A model generated the notes under the pieces. The model made no database searches. It saw nothing but the letters and a program-made list of their open reading frames with translations, and was not told where the DNA came from. A stretch of DNA of 64,000 nucleotides from Staphylococcus pettenkoferi (GTDB taxonomy: Bacteria; Bacillota; Bacilli; Staphylococcales; Staphylococcaceae): positions 186,001 to 250,000 of the forward strand of contig NZ_JANSKK010000007.1 in NCBI RefSeq assembly GCF_026659735.1. The letters run 5' to 3'. Shown piece by piece: positions 8,559-18,989 of the stretch. Position 1 is the stretch's first letter. Every line of letters starts with the position of its first letter. Made by a program: the position numbers and the translations under genes.

Positions 8559-9826
8559 CGTTTGAGTTCCTTTCTCATCATATTATTCTTATAAAGCGGT
8601 TGGTCTACTTTGATTTGGACGATTTGAAGAGGGTGACGAGCGGCATCAAGTTCATTGCCTTCTTCGTCATATATCGCGTCAACCACTTGTCTAAAGGTAT
8701 CAATTTCAGGGCCGAAGAATTCGATTTCTTGACCTGGTTTAAAATGATTACGTTGTTGAATGGTCGCTATATGAGCGTCTTCGTCATAATCTAAGACAAG
8801 ACCACAGAAATCATATGCTGCTTTCTTATTCTGCTCTGCGCCAAACATCTGCTCTTCGTAACCAGGAGTCCCTTCGAAAAAGGCTGGCGCAGTATCACGG
8901 TTCGCACATTTATCTAGTTCGACCAACCATTCAGGTTGAATTTGGAAATGTTCTGGATCAGCTGCGTAGGCATCTATCACTTTACGATAGACGGAAACGA
9001 CTGTCGCGATATAGTGAATTGACTTCATGCGACCTTCTATTTTTAAAGAGTCTATACCTATATCCATCATATTAGGGATTGATTCTATCAGTTTCAAGTC
9101 TTTCGGACTCATTGCAAACGGTGTGACGTCACCGTCTTTATAGAGTAAATCTAACTCACCGTCGTCTTCGATTTGTAAGAGATCATAATCCCAACGGCAA
9201 CTTTGACAACAACCACCACGGTTTGAATCGCGGGCAGTCATATGGTTGCTCAATGTACAGCGCCCAGAATAAGCAATACACATTGCACCATGGATAAAGG
9301 CTTCAATTTCGATATCGACTTTATCTTTCATTTCGCGCATTTCTTCTGCACCAGTTTCACGTGCTAATACGACACGATCTAAACCTTCTTCTTTCCAGAA
9401 TTCGACAGCTTTATAGTTAGATAATGATTGTTGTGTAGAAAGATGGATTTCTAAACGTGGCGCTACCTTTTTACACGTTTCAATAACAAGTGGATCAGCT
9501 ACGATGATACCTGTCGCACCTGTGGCTTCTAAAGCTGACAGATAGTCATCTAATCCTTCCATATTCTCATCATGTGCAATAATATTCGTTGTTACATAAA
9601 TCTTTGCACCGTAACGTTTAGCGAACTCAACGCCATCTTGAATTTCTGCCATTGTGAAATTATCGGCGTTTGATCTTAGTCCATATTCTTGGCCGCCTAG
9701 AAAGACGGCATCGGCACCATAATGCACTGCGATCTTTAATTTCTCAAGATTACCCGCTGGTGCTAGCAATTCAGGTTTCTTCACGCGAGGCTTAGCATCA
9801 GGTTGCACTTCTTCTAATATTTTCAC
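8555..9826 (-). CDS. trhP2: tRNA uridine-34 hydroxylation protein TrhP2 (peptidase U32 family, YrrO)
   Basis: A U32-family protein of about 423 residues. The N-terminal TIM-barrel-like part starts with [15 protein letters not shown]; the U32 signature [16 protein letters not shown] lies near residue 185 and is followed by the cysteine cluster [11 protein letters not shown] thought to hold an iron-sulfur centre; the C-terminal beta domain follows. In Bacillus YrrN and YrrO (TrhP1/TrhP2) hydroxylate U34 of tRNAs on the way to 5-methoxyuridine. An ATG 9 bases further upstream overlaps the Shine-Dalgarno itself, so the GTG at 9826 (9 bases after GGAGG) is preferred; the longer form would end at 9835. 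Confidence 0.93.
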   Translation of the reverse strand: MKILEEVQPDAKPRVKKPELLAPAGNLEKLKIAVHYGADAVFLGGQEYGLRSNADNFTMAEIQDGVEFAKRYGAKIYVTTNIIAHDENMEGLDDYLSALEATGATGIIVADPLVIETCKKVAPRLEIHLSTQQSLSNYKAVEFWKEEGLDRVVLARETGAEEMREMKDKVDIEIEAFIHGAMCIAYSGRCTLSNHMTARDSNRGGCCQSCRWDYDLLQIEDDGELDLLYKDGDVTPFAMSPKDLKLIESIPNMMDIGIDSLKIEGRMKSIHYIATVVSVYRKVIDAYAADPEHFQIQPEWLVELDKCANRDTAPAFFEGTPGYEEQMFGAEQNKKAAYDFCGLVLDYDEDAHIATIQQRNHFKPGQEIEFFGPEIDTFRQVVDAIYDEEGNELDAARHPLQIVQIKVDQPLYKNNMMRKELKR

Positions 9827-9841
9827 AGCATGCATCCTCCT

Positions 9842-10765
9842 TTAATACACAGTTTGTTTGAATAAGAATCCTTCGTCAAATGGGCGATGATCAGGTTGAA
9901 TGTCTTCAATAGGATCGACAAGCATAAACTTCTCATCTTCGTAAGCCTCAGGATCTTCGTTATATAAATCAATGGCTTCACGATACTGTTCAGTACAGAC
10001 GTTAATATATTCTTCAGTATGTAACAGGCCATCTATTTTAATTGCATCAATGCCTGCCTCAAGTAATGGATCTAATTCTTCGATTAGACACATATCATTT
10101 GGCGACATGATATGGGTGCCATTGTAATCTTCATAGACAGGATATAAATTATCACGTTCTTCATCATAAAGTAATAAATCTTTATCGTCGTTCTGACGTT
10201 GTATCTTCATTTGACGGTCTTGGAATGTATAATAATTGCCGAGTAACATACGTTTAGATTGGAACATACAAGTCATACCATGAACTTGTACTTCAATTTC
10301 GACATTCGCATGTTCTTTAATGTTAAGGATTTCCTCTAAGTTTAGCTCACGCGCTAAAACGGCACGTTTCGCTCCCTTTTCTCCCCAATAATTACATTGG
10401 AAGTAGTTCGTTACAAGCGTTTCGGCATCCCAATTCAATGGGATGGGATCCTCTTGTTGCTTCACATACATCACAACTGCTGGATCACCGAAAATGATGC
10501 GATCCACTCTAACTTCATGAAGAAATGAGATGTAATCTTCTAACGCGCGTAAATGATAGTTATGGAATATACCATTCACTGCCACGTAGGCTTTTTTACC
10601 ATGTTCATGAATGAGTTGAACGGCCTTAACGAGCTGATCACGATTAAACTCGCCTGCTAAACGTAAGCCGAATTTCTGTTCTCCTATTACAAAGGCATCT
10701 GCGCCCTTCTCTATCAATGTTTCAATGTGTGAAATAGACTTGGGTGTGACCAGTAATTCAGTCAT
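9842..10765 (-). CDS. trhP1: tRNA uridine-34 hydroxylation protein TrhP1 (peptidase U32 family, YrrN)
   Basis: A 307-residue U32-family protein, the shorter partner of TrhP2. It shows TPKSISHIETLIEKGADAF at the N terminus, the barrel motifs KAYVAVNGIFHNYHL and DRIIFGDPAVV, and a U32-like segment EVQVHGMTCMFQSKRMLLGN near residue 160. It lacks the four-cysteine cluster of TrhP2, in keeping with a partner role. It sits 1 bp after trmR and 15 bp before trhP2, in the operon that also encodes the methyltransferase for the next step. Confidence 0.92.
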   Translation of the reverse strand: MTELLVTPKSISHIETLIEKGADAFVIGEQKFGLRLAGEFNRDQLVKAVQLIHEHGKKAYVAVNGIFHNYHLRALEDYISFLHEVRVDRIIFGDPAVVMYVKQQEDPIPLNWDAETLVTNYFQCNYWGEKGAKRAVLARELNLEEILNIKEHANVEIEVQVHGMTCMFQSKRMLLGNYYTFQDRQMKIQRQNDDKDLLLYDEERDNLYPVYEDYNGTHIMSPNDMCLIEELDPLLEAGIDAIKIDGLLHTEEYINVCTEQYREAIDLYNEDPEAYEDEKFMLVDPIEDIQPDHRPFDEGFLFKQTVY

Positions 10766-10766
10766 T

Positions 10767-11405
10767 TCAATTCTCCTTTTTTACGGAAATTGCTACTCCG
10801 TCATCAATATTAAGAAAGTTTGTCTCGTATCGTGGATGTTGAACCAGCCAATCGTTGTATTTCTGCAGCTTCTTCACCATTTGTCTTACATTTCGAGAAT
10901 GCACCGCATCGATGTCAGCAACGAAATCGTGATAGAGAATATTATCAGTGATCACAACACCGCCAACCTTCAACAATGGCTCATATGTTTCGAAGAAGCG
11001 TTGCGTTTGAGCTTTCGCTGCATCGATGAATATAACATCAAATGTATTATCTTTAAGCGTTTCAAATTGTTCGCGTGCATCTCCTTTAATCATCGTTATC
11101 TGTTGTTGATAACCGAAATGCTCAATATTTTGCAAAGCACGCGCTTGCATCTCTGTATCACGCTCAATCGTCGTAATATGTATATCGGATGACACAGAAG
11201 CAAACTGCATTGCACTATAACCGATAGCAGTACCAAGCTCTAATATGTGTTGAGGTTGTTTGAGTCTCAACACTTGCTTAATCGCTTCTAAGCTCATCTT
11301 GTCGACAATAGGGACGCGATTCTCTTCGGCATATGTACGCAAACTTTCAATATCATTATTATTATGCTGCATTAATTCTAAGAGATATTCTTGATTCTTG
11401 TCCAT
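10767..11405 (-). CDS. trmR: tRNA 5-hydroxyuridine methyltransferase TrmR (YrrM)
   Basis: A 212-residue class I SAM-dependent O-methyltransferase. SAM motif I is ILELGTAIGYSAMQFA near residue 55, the acidic end of strand 2 is TTIERD, and the metal/catalytic segment is FDVIFIDAAKAQ near 125 followed by VITDNILYHDFV. In Bacillus TrmR makes 5-methoxyuridine from the 5-hydroxyuridine produced by TrhP1/TrhP2, and here it is the first gene of exactly that operon. Earlier annotations of such proteins as caffeoyl-CoA methyltransferases are misleading. Confidence 0.92.
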   Translation of the reverse strand: MDKNQEYLLELMQHNNNDIESLRTYAEENRVPIVDKMSLEAIKQVLRLKQPQHILELGTAIGYSAMQFASVSSDIHITTIERDTEMQARALQNIEHFGYQQQITMIKGDAREQFETLKDNTFDVIFIDAAKAQTQRFFETYEPLLKVGGVVITDNILYHDFVADIDAVHSRNVRQMVKKLQKYNDWLVQHPRYETNFLNIDDGVAISVKKEN

Positions 11406-11630
11406 ATCGTCTCTCCCTTAGTTACTCCTCTATAGTTTAGGACGGTGTATGCATTACGCGCGCCCTTTGACTTCTTAAAATGGAGTTGAATTTAACTCAA
11501 CACATTCTACCACATTTTAATAAAAATATTAAGTCTCTGTTCTTCTCTCGTGGTCACAGTTATCTCTAACATCAAGCGATGCTAATGATCGCCGCAGATG
11601 AGCTCAATCAGTGAGCTCAGAATGATAACA
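11406..11630. other. Promoter-side non-coding region upstream of trmR
   Basis: AT-rich. It should hold the minus-strand promoter of the trmR operon but no clear -35/-10 pair was picked out. A direct repeat of the palindrome GAGCTC (at about 11599-11604 and 11613-11618) is the only pattern seen. Confidence 0.35.
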
Positions 11631-11631
11631 G

Positions 11632-11692
11632 AAAATAGCCCTAGCACCTACTTATGTGTCAATGACATAAGCTAATAGCTAGGACTATTTCG
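11632..11692 (-). terminator. Long nested hairpin, terminator of the IreB-ruvX-DUF1292 operon
   Basis: Outer arms ATAGTCCTAGC and GCTAGGGCTAT (minus strand) enclose a second stem CTTATGTCA / ACATAAG and are followed by TTTTC on the minus strand, right after the DUF1292 gene. Confidence 0.75.
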
Positions 11693-11726
11693 CACTTCAT
11701 CGAATGATAGTACTAGAAGAATATGA

Positions 11727-12038
11727 TTATTCTTCGTCGTTCATTTCAGTATTTACGATTTCTTCAATCATGTCCCATTCTTCATCAGATTCGACTGGTA
11801 AGAATTTGCCACCTTCACCATCTTCATCTGGTTCGTTTATCATTGGTACAAGTTCAACCATATCGTCATCATCTGACTCAGCACCTTCTTCAGCGAGGAT
11901 GACATACTCTTTCTTGAATTCTGGATGATAGAACTCAAGTACTTTGCGGTAAAGTACTTCGTTGCCCTCTTCATCGTAAAGTGTTAATAACTCTTCATTA
12001 TTATTTACGTGTAATTCAGCTTCATTATGCTCTGCCAT
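11727..12038 (-). CDS. DUF1292 family protein (YrzB-like)
   Basis: A 103-residue strongly acidic protein of the DUF1292/YrzB family, always found next to ruvX and the IreB-type gene in Firmicutes. The conserved core is [21 protein letters not shown] near residue 18 followed by KKEYVILAE and [16 protein letters not shown] at the C terminus. Function unknown. The ATG has AAAGGAGC upstream, and the gene lies 15 bp after ruvX. Confidence 0.9.
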   Translation of the reverse strand: MAEHNEAELHVNNNEELLTLYDEEGNEVLYRKVLEFYHPEFKKEYVILAEEGAESDDDDMVELVPMINEPDEDGEGGKFLPVESDEEWDMIEEIVNTEMNDEE

Positions 12039-12053
12039 GATTATGCTCCTTTG

Positions 12054-12482
12054 TTATTGTATAGAATCCAAGTAGCCTTGCAGAATAAATACTGCGGCCA
12101 TCTTATCAATCACTTTTTTTCGTTTCTGTCTAGAGAGATCAGCTTCTAATAAAGAACGTTCCGCTGCCATTGTACTTAAACGTTCATCCCAAGTCTTGAC
12201 TTCAAGATCAGGGCGTCTTTCTTGTAACATCTCTTTGTAGTGTAACGAAGCTTCACCTCTAAATCCAATCGAATTATTCATATTCTTAGGGAGACCGATG
12301 ATAACGGTCCCCACTTTTTCTTTATCAATAATGTCTACTAACTTTTCAATACCTAAATCGCCATTCTCTTCGTCAATGCGGAGTGTATCTAATCCTTGGG
12401 CAGTCCAACCCATCAAGTCGCTAATGGCTACACCTACTGTCTTACTTCCTACGTCTAAACCAATAATCTTATGCTTGAGCAT
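12054..12482 (-). CDS. ruvX: RuvX/YqgF family resolvase-like nuclease (YrrK)
   Basis: A 142-residue RNase H-fold protein, usual length. The first catalytic aspartate is in [15 protein letters not shown] at the N terminus, a second acidic site follows [10 protein letters not shown] (near 85), and [11 protein letters not shown] near 100 and [16 protein letters not shown] at the end complete the family pattern. Members are proposed Holliday-junction resolvases or 16S rRNA 5'-end processing nucleases; which role applies in staphylococci is not settled. It lies 2 bp after the IreB-type gene. Confidence 0.93.
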   Translation of the reverse strand: MLKHKIIGLDVGSKTVGVAISDLMGWTAQGLDTLRIDEENGDLGIEKLVDIIDKEKVGTVIIGLPKNMNNSIGFRGEASLHYKEMLQERRPDLEVKTWDERLSTMAAERSLLEADLSRQKRKKVIDKMAAVFILQGYLDSIQ

Positions 12483-12484
12483 CG

Positions 12485-12748
12485 TTAAACTTCTGAGTGC
12501 GCTTTAAGATAGTTTGATACGAGTTCTTCCATAATATCGTCGCGGTCGATGCGGCGAATCTGATTTCTCGCTTCATTGTGACGTGGGATATAAGCAGGAT
12601 CTCCAGATAAGAGATAACCCACGATTTGATTTACAGGATTGTAACCACGTTCTTCAAGAGTAGTATAGACATTCTGTAGCACGGACTTGACATCTTCTTT
12701 CGGGATATCATCATAACTAAATTTCATCGTTTTGTCGAAGTTTTCCAT
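12485..12748 (-). CDS. IreB-family (DUF965/YrzL) regulatory phosphoprotein
   Basis: An 87-residue protein of the IreB/UPF0297 family ([57 protein letters not shown]). In Enterococcus IreB is phosphorylated by the PASTA kinase IreK, on threonines close to the N terminus, and tunes cephalosporin resistance; a threonine is present here at residue 6. It is the first gene of the three-gene operon behind alaS (68-bp gap) and may read through from alaS. Confidence 0.9.
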   Translation of the reverse strand: MENFDKTMKFSYDDIPKEDVKSVLQNVYTTLEERGYNPVNQIVGYLLSGDPAYIPRHNEARNQIRRIDRDDIMEELVSNYLKAHSEV

Positions 12749-12816
12749 TTTAAGACACGCCTCCCAGTTAGTATAGAATTGAACACACTCTCATTCTACA
12801 CTACTCAGGTGTTGAG

Positions 12817-15447
12817 TTATAGAGATTTAATATAATTTTTAATAAAACGTAAAGATTCTGTTATGTTCTCAGGTTCACTGCCGCCACCTTGAGCCATATC
12901 AGGTCGGCCGCCACCTTTACCGCCTACAACAGGCGCCATTTCTTTGATGATATCGCCAGCTTTCACTTGATCTGTTAATGATTTAGGCACTGTAGCAATT
13001 AATGATACTTTACCGTCCACATTGCTGACTAAAATGATAATCGTATCTTGTAATTTAGATTTAAAGTCATCCATCGTTTCGCGAATCGCTTTAGGATTAG
13101 GTACTTCTACTTCAGTAGCTAACACTTTAAATCCATTGATCTCTTCTACTTGTTCGGTGATATCGCCCATCTTCAATGAAGTGATTTCTTTGTTGAGTTG
13201 ATCTACGCGTTTATTTAATGATTTTTCTTCATCGATTAATTGCGTCACTTTATTTACGACTTGGTCATCTGACTTCGCTTTCACTTGACCTTTGATTGTA
13301 TTGAATTGAGATTGAATATCTTCTAAATACAAGAATGCTGCTTGACCTGTGAGCGCTTCGATACGGCGAACACCTGCACCTGTACCTGATTCACTTACGA
13401 TTTTAAACAAGCCGATTTCAGCTGTGTTTGAAACGTGAATACCACCACAAAGTTCAATAGAGAATGGTGCCATGTTGACAACACGCACGATATCGCCGTA
13501 TTTTTCACCGAAGAGCGCCATTGCACCCATTTCTTTGGCTTCTTCAATTGGCATTTCTTGAATACTTACTTCAATACTATTCCAAATTTCTTCGTTCACA
13601 CGACGTTCAACTTGTTCTATCTCTTCTTCTTTCATCGGTCCGAAGTGAGAGAAGTCGAAACGCATGCGGTCTGGAGCAACGAGTGAACCTGCTTGGTTAA
13701 CGTGATCGCCTAGCACTTCTTTTAAGGCTGCATGAAGTAAGTGAGTCGCACTGTGATTCTTCTGAATCGCACGACGTTCTTTATGATTAACTGATGCTGA
13801 GACTTCTGCTCCGGATTTAACTGTACCGAATTGGACTTCACCAGTGTGTAAGTTCTGTCCATTTGGTGCTTTAATCACTTCAGTAACTTGAATTTCGAAA
13901 TTCTCATTACTAATCGTACCGTGGTCAGCTACTTGACCCCCGCTGACAGCATAGAAAGGTGTTTCTGCGAGGATGAAATAGATTGTGTCACCCGCTTCTG
14001 CCTCTTCCACTCGTTCACCATTTGCAATGATATCCGTAATAGTTGTAACTTTATCCATCACATCGTAACCTACGAAAGTGCTGTCAGTCGTAATATTCTT
14101 CAACACTTCACTTTGTACTTGCATAGATTCTGAAGATTGACGAGCTTGACGTGCACGTTCACGTTGCTTACTCATTTCAGTTTCGAAGCCAGCCATATCC
14201 ACAGAGAGATCTTCCTGAGCAGCCATCTCTTCTGTTAACTCCACAGGGAAACCGTAAGTATCATACAATTTAAATGCATCTTCCCCACTAATTTCATTCG
14301 TCTGGCCTTTCGCTTTAGCTATGAGATTGTTGAGGATAGACATGCCTTCTTCCAATGTTTCGTGGAAGCGTTGTTCTTCTGATTTCACTACGCGTTTGAT
14401 AAAATCAGCTTTCTCTTTCACGTTTGGATAGTAAGGTTCCATAATGTCTGCCACGATATCTACTAAGCGATACATAAATGGCTCGTGAATATCCAGTGAT
14501 TGACTGAAACGCACAGCACGACGTAACAGACGACGCAATACGTATCCACGACCTTCGTTAGCAGGTAAAGCACCATCAGCGATCGCAAACGAGATGGTTC
14601 TAATGTGATCAGCAATAACTTTAAATGCAACATCGTAGTCTTCTTGAGTTAAGTATTTTTTACCAGAAATAGACTCTACTTCATGAATAATTGGCATAAA
14701 TAAATCTGTTTCATAGTTTGTGCGTACATCTTGTGAAATAGAGGCCATACGCTCTAGACCCATTCCAGTATCAATGTTCTGGTTAGGAAGTGGTGTATAC
14801 GTATGATCTTTATTGTGATTGAACTCACTAAATACGAGGTTCCATACTTCTAAGTAGCGCTCGTTCTCACCGCCTGGATACATTTCCTCAGCAGGATCAT
14901 CTTGACCATAATCTTCGCCACGATCATAGAAGATTTCAGTGTTCGGCCCAGATGGTCCTTCACCAATGTCCCAGAAGTTACCTTCGATACGAATAATACG
15001 GCTTTCTTCTAAACCGATATCTTCATTCCATAAACGGTACGCTTCTGTATCTTCAGGATGGATCGTCACGTATAGACGCTCTGGCTCCATGCCCATCCAG
15101 TCATCGCTTGTTAGAAATTCCCATGCAAATTCAATCGCTTCTTTTTTGAAATAATCACCGATAGAGAAGTTCCCGAGCATTTCGAAAAACGTATGGTGAC
15201 GTGCTGTAAAACCAACATTCTCGATATCATTTGTGCGAATCGCTTTTTGAGAGTTCACGATACGTGGTTTACGTGGGATTTCACGACCATCAAAATATTT
15301 TTTTAACGTTGCGACACCAGAGTTAATCCATAGCAATGAATCATCATCGATTGGAATCAGTGGCGCAGACGGTTCGACCATATGGTCATGTTCTTTAAAG
15401 AAATCTATAAATTTCTGACGTATTTCACTCGCTTTTAAATGCTTCAT
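12817..15447 (-). CDS. alaS: Alanyl-tRNA synthetase
   Basis: A full-length AlaRS of 876 residues. The class II catalytic core covers about residues 1-360 ([31 protein letters not shown]), then the tRNA-recognition helices, the editing domain with the zinc-type motifs [12 protein letters not shown] and CGGIHVSN, and the C-Ala domain ending in [17 protein letters not shown]. The ATG at 15447 lies 7 bases after GGAGG; a TTG two codons upstream is less likely. Expression is controlled by a T-box leader. Confidence 0.97.
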   Translation of the reverse strand: MKHLKASEIRQKFIDFFKEHDHMVEPSAPLIPIDDDSLLWINSGVATLKKYFDGREIPRKPRIVNSQKAIRTNDIENVGFTARHHTFFEMLGNFSIGDYFKKEAIEFAWEFLTSDDWMGMEPERLYVTIHPEDTEAYRLWNEDIGLEESRIIRIEGNFWDIGEGPSGPNTEIFYDRGEDYGQDDPAEEMYPGGENERYLEVWNLVFSEFNHNKDHTYTPLPNQNIDTGMGLERMASISQDVRTNYETDLFMPIIHEVESISGKKYLTQEDYDVAFKVIADHIRTISFAIADGALPANEGRGYVLRRLLRRAVRFSQSLDIHEPFMYRLVDIVADIMEPYYPNVKEKADFIKRVVKSEEQRFHETLEEGMSILNNLIAKAKGQTNEISGEDAFKLYDTYGFPVELTEEMAAQEDLSVDMAGFETEMSKQRERARQARQSSESMQVQSEVLKNITTDSTFVGYDVMDKVTTITDIIANGERVEEAEAGDTIYFILAETPFYAVSGGQVADHGTISNENFEIQVTEVIKAPNGQNLHTGEVQFGTVKSGAEVSASVNHKERRAIQKNHSATHLLHAALKEVLGDHVNQAGSLVAPDRMRFDFSHFGPMKEEEIEQVERRVNEEIWNSIEVSIQEMPIEEAKEMGAMALFGEKYGDIVRVVNMAPFSIELCGGIHVSNTAEIGLFKIVSESGTGAGVRRIEALTGQAAFLYLEDIQSQFNTIKGQVKAKSDDQVVNKVTQLIDEEKSLNKRVDQLNKEITSLKMGDITEQVEEINGFKVLATEVEVPNPKAIRETMDDFKSKLQDTIIILVSNVDGKVSLIATVPKSLTDQVKAGDIIKEMAPVVGGKGGGRPDMAQGGGSEPENITESLRFIKNYIKSL

Positions 15448-15521
15448 ATTCAATCCTCCATTTTACTCAAATCATCTTTAAGATTATAGATAATACCGCT
15501 TCAACCCATAATATTTCTCTT

Positions 15522-15742
15522 AGCACGAAAAAAACGCTCATCCACAAGGGACGAACGTTTCGCGGTACCACCCTAGTTATAAATTGACGTTTCGCTAGCT
15601 ATCATAACTCAACAGTCAATTTATCACTCAATAATCGTTATTCACTCTGACATAAAGTAGCGTTCAAACATGTTAGCTGTATCTCTCACCCAACGACACA
15701 TCTCTGTATGTCTAACATGATTTACTCGTCTTTATGAATTTA
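15522..15742 (-). promoter_or_regulatory. T-box leader of alaS
   Basis: On the minus strand the T-box core AGGGTGGTACCGCG (plus 15561-15574) is followed by a terminator (arms ACGTTCGTCC and GGATGAGCGT, then a run of seven T, plus about 15527-15560). The upstream part can form stem I, with a GGGTG-type distal loop and a candidate Ala specifier GCT in ACAGCTAACATG. Uncharged tRNA-Ala binding should favour the antiterminator and allow alaS transcription. Confidence 0.93.
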
Positions 15743-15747
15743 ATACT

Positions 15748-15776
15748 ATTGTATGGGCTTTCGACTTTAAAGTCAA
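15748..15776 (-). promoter_or_regulatory. Sigma-A promoter of alaS
   Basis: Minus strand TTGACT (15771-15776), 17-bp spacer, TACAAT (15748-15753). It starts directly after the recD2 stop codon, about 300 bp before the alaS start, and so feeds the T-box leader. Confidence 0.75.
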
Positions 15777-18239
15777 TCACTGTTTCACGAAATCGTAAGG
15801 TGTGACTTGACCCATGTTAATCATCGGATCGATTTGGTAGATCGTTTCTTCGGTGAGTACAACAGATGATGAATCTTTCTGAGAAGGTTCATCATCTTGT
15901 TGGGTGGAATCAGCTGCTGTACTTTCGGACGCTGTTTGTGATGCTTGATCTTGAGCATCTGATTCGCTCTCATTCGTTTCTGTAGTGATATTAAAATACG
16001 ATTGCACGATGTGGCGCAGTTGAGTCAACCGTGTTTGTCCTTGAGTAGTCAATCCAATATGGAAAGCTTCAGGGTCACCTAATAGCACAAGAGATTGTTT
16101 CGCACGTGTAAGTCCTGTATAAAGGATTGGACGTTGTAACATGCGATAATATTGTTTCACCATAGGCATGATGACGATAGGAAATTCAGAGCCTTGCGAT
16201 TTGTGAATCGAAGTGCAGTATGCGTGTGTAAGCTCTAAGAAATCTTGTTTCGTAAAGATAATTTCGTTACCTTCAAAGTCGACGATGATAATGTCTTTAT
16301 CGAGTTCGTTCTCTTTCGCCCAGAAGACACCAACGATGACGCCGATATCTCCATTGAAGATATTATCGTTAGGTCGATTGACTAACTGTAAGACCTTATC
16401 TCCTTTACGGAAACTAACGTCCCCGAACGCGATTTCACGCTTATCTTCAGATTTCGGATTGAGAATGTCTTGTAGCACAGCATTTAATCTACGAATTCCT
16501 GCTGAGCCTTTATACATCGGTGCGAGCACTTGAATGTCGCTCATATCGTAACCTTTACGTACAGCACTTTGCGCGACTTTCTCAACGATATTGGGAATTT
16601 GATCCGTACCACATTGGATAAAATTACGGTCATGAAACTTCTGCGTTATATCGATTTGTTGACCTAATTTGATACGGTGCGCTAACTCAATAATACTCGA
16701 TCCATCTTGTTGACGGTAAACCTCTGTTAAATTCACACGAGGAATTGCTTGTGAATCGATGAGATCTTTAAATACTTGGCCAGGTCCTACTGACGGAAGC
16801 TGATCTTCATCACCTACGAAGATGATTTGCGCATCGAGTGGCACAGCATTCATAAATTGGTGGAAGAGCCATGTATCTACCATCGACATTTCATCAATAA
16901 TGATTAAGCTCGCATTGATCTCATTATCTAGAATATCTTCAGGCTGTGTATCTTGATTCCAACCTATCAAGCGGTGAATCGTCATCGCTTCAAGTTGCGT
17001 CGCTTCAGCTAGGCGTTTCGAAGCTCGACCTGTTGGCGCAGCTAGAACGATAGGATAATCATCTTCTTGATAATCATCGTAGTCTAGTGAAAGATCATGA
17101 ATTTCAGCATAAAGTTCCACTATTCCTTTGATAACCGTTGTCTTACCTGTCCCTGGACCACCAGTGAGCAGCATCACTTTAGAATTGATTGCTGTTTCCA
17201 AGGCTTCCTTTTGAGATTTCGCATAACTCACGCCTTGGCTTTCCTCGATTTTACCGATATGCATTTGTAAATCAGATTGTTCGAAATGCTCCAATTTATG
17301 ATTATAAGTGTAGTTGCGATAAAGGTTTTGGCTACTCTTAAGCTCAGAATAGTATAAGCTTGGTACAGCTAATTCCTCTTCCTGTTGAATCATTTTATTT
17401 TCTTCAACGAGTTCTTGAATCATTTTACTAATGTGGTCGGGAGTAATTTCGGCCTCTTGAGGATCAGTCAACATATCTATCGCTTCGTCGTAAACCCTTG
17501 TCTTAGGCAAGTATGTATGACCTTGCTTGATACAAGATTCTTCTAGCACGTAGAGAATTCCTGCTTTGAGACGCTCATCATCGTCATAAGCGATACCCAT
17601 CTTACGTGCGAGTGTATCAGCTTTGTTAAAACCAATCCCTTTAACGTCATATACCAGACGATAGGGTTCTTTCTCTATGATTTCTAATGTTTCATCTAAG
17701 TATGTTTGATAAATTGTCATAGCAAGTTTAGGTCCAAAGCCTAAATCATGTAAGCGCACAATAATACGTTCTGTTTCTTGATTAGCTTGAATTTGTTCAG
17801 CAATTTGTTTACGTTTCTTCTTAGATAAGCCTGAAACCTTGTCTAAGACTGAAGCATCATCAAGAATATCAGTAATGGCTGTTTCACCTAATGTATTAAC
17901 GATATTCTGTGCAGTCTTCTTACCTACCCCTTTAAACAATTCACTAGAAAGATAACTCACGATGGCCTCTTTCGTTTGTGGTAACTCTTTCTCAAAGGTA
18001 TCTGCCTTGAGTTGCTTACCATACTTGGGATGAGAGACGACTTGCCCCTTAAAGGTATAAACATCACCCTCAACGATATCCGGGAAGAAGCCGACGATAG
18101 TAGCGAAATCATCTAAATCTTCATTCGTCTCAATTGTTTCCACTTTCAATACCGTATAGAAATTATCCTTATTCTGAAATAAGATTGCGTCAATCGTGCC
18201 TTTAAGCATCGAATAGTTAAATAAAGTATCGTCAGCCAT
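15777..18239 (-). CDS. recD2: RecD2 family ATP-dependent DNA helicase
   Basis: An 820-residue SF1B helicase of the RecD2 (RecBC-independent) type, 5'-3' polarity in the family. N-terminal OB-like and helix-hairpin-helix parts (residues about 1-200, including LGETAITDIL and DVKGIGFNKADTLARKMG), Walker A LTGGPGTGKTTVIKG near 345, Walker B LIIIDEMSMVD near 430, and motif VI YTGLTRAKQSL near 715. The last about 70 residues form an acidic Ser/Gln/Asp-rich tail before the conserved terminal block IDPMINMGQVTPYDFV. Linked to mismatch repair and replication-fork upkeep. ATG with AGGAGG 9 bases upstream; 21 bp after the TPR gene. Confidence 0.95.
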   Translation of the reverse strand: MADDTLFNYSMLKGTIDAILFQNKDNFYTVLKVETIETNEDLDDFATIVGFFPDIVEGDVYTFKGQVVSHPKYGKQLKADTFEKELPQTKEAIVSYLSSELFKGVGKKTAQNIVNTLGETAITDILDDASVLDKVSGLSKKKRKQIAEQIQANQETERIIVRLHDLGFGPKLAMTIYQTYLDETLEIIEKEPYRLVYDVKGIGFNKADTLARKMGIAYDDDERLKAGILYVLEESCIKQGHTYLPKTRVYDEAIDMLTDPQEAEITPDHISKMIQELVEENKMIQQEEELAVPSLYYSELKSSQNLYRNYTYNHKLEHFEQSDLQMHIGKIEESQGVSYAKSQKEALETAINSKVMLLTGGPGTGKTTVIKGIVELYAEIHDLSLDYDDYQEDDYPIVLAAPTGRASKRLAEATQLEAMTIHRLIGWNQDTQPEDILDNEINASLIIIDEMSMVDTWLFHQFMNAVPLDAQIIFVGDEDQLPSVGPGQVFKDLIDSQAIPRVNLTEVYRQQDGSSIIELAHRIKLGQQIDITQKFHDRNFIQCGTDQIPNIVEKVAQSAVRKGYDMSDIQVLAPMYKGSAGIRRLNAVLQDILNPKSEDKREIAFGDVSFRKGDKVLQLVNRPNDNIFNGDIGVIVGVFWAKENELDKDIIIVDFEGNEIIFTKQDFLELTHAYCTSIHKSQGSEFPIVIMPMVKQYYRMLQRPILYTGLTRAKQSLVLLGDPEAFHIGLTTQGQTRLTQLRHIVQSYFNITTETNESESDAQDQASQTASESTAADSTQQDDEPSQKDSSSVVLTEETIYQIDPMINMGQVTPYDFVKQ

Positions 18240-18260
18240 TCAAGTCGCCCTCCTTTCTCT

Positions 18261-18917
18261 TTAAAGTTGTTCAAAGGTTTGTAGTGCGTGTTGACTCATG
18301 TGATGTTCAGGATTGATATCAACTGCACGTTGGAAGTAATCCATAGCGAGCGCTTTATCTTCAGTGAGCATATACTGTGCAAGTCCAAGATTGTAAAGCG
18401 CATCCACATGTTTTTCATCTAATTCAACCACGTGTTGGAGCTGAGTGACCGCTTGTTCGTACAATTCTAAGTGACAGAGGACGAGTCCATATTGAAACTG
18501 AACTTCAACGTCTCCTTCGTCATCTAATTCGGCTGCACGCATGAGATATGGCATTGCTTCCTTATGTGCGCCAAGCTGATTAAATGACATCCCAATCATA
18601 TAGTTGGTATCCACTTGGTGTACTTCAGGAGATTGTAGCGCTTGTTGATATAACTTAATCGCTTCGTTAAAACGCCCTTCGTTGTAGTAAACATTAGCAA
18701 GATTGTAAAATACTGCTGCATTCTCAGGGTCAAGTACGAGCGCACGCTGGAAGAATTTTTCTGCTTTTTCTACTTCGCCAGCTTCAGCAATAAGAATACC
18801 AGCATTAATGTAGTTCTCTATTTCTTTAGGATTACGTTCGATATTATTAAATAGCGCTTGTAAAGCTTGTTCTATTTCACCTTTTTTAATAAGTTCATAT
18901 ATCTTTTCTTGTTCCAC
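18261..18917 (-). CDS. TPR-repeat protein
   Basis: A soluble protein of 218 residues made of about five tetratricopeptide repeats (for example NAGILIAEAGEVEKAEKFF, AVFYNLANVYYNEGRFNEAI, ALYNLGLAQYMLTEDKALAM), with no signal peptide or catalytic motif. It is the conserved staphylococcal/bacillar TPR protein that precedes recD2; a protein-protein scaffold role is likely but its partner is unknown. The GTG at 18917 stands 7 bases after GAGGT and is preferred over the GTG two codons upstream, which would touch the Shine-Dalgarno. Confidence 0.88.
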   Translation of the reverse strand: MEQEKIYELIKKGEIEQALQALFNNIERNPKEIENYINAGILIAEAGEVEKAEKFFQRALVLDPENAAVFYNLANVYYNEGRFNEAIKLYQQALQSPEVHQVDTNYMIGMSFNQLGAHKEAMPYLMRAAELDDEGDVEVQFQYGLVLCHLELYEQAVTQLQHVVELDEKHVDALYNLGLAQYMLTEDKALAMDYFQRAVDINPEHHMSQHALQTFEQL

Positions 18918-18989
18918 AAACACTACCTCATTTCATTACGTCTTTGTTTCTATTCTACAATAACAAATTCATAAAAAGAAAGAGAGAGC

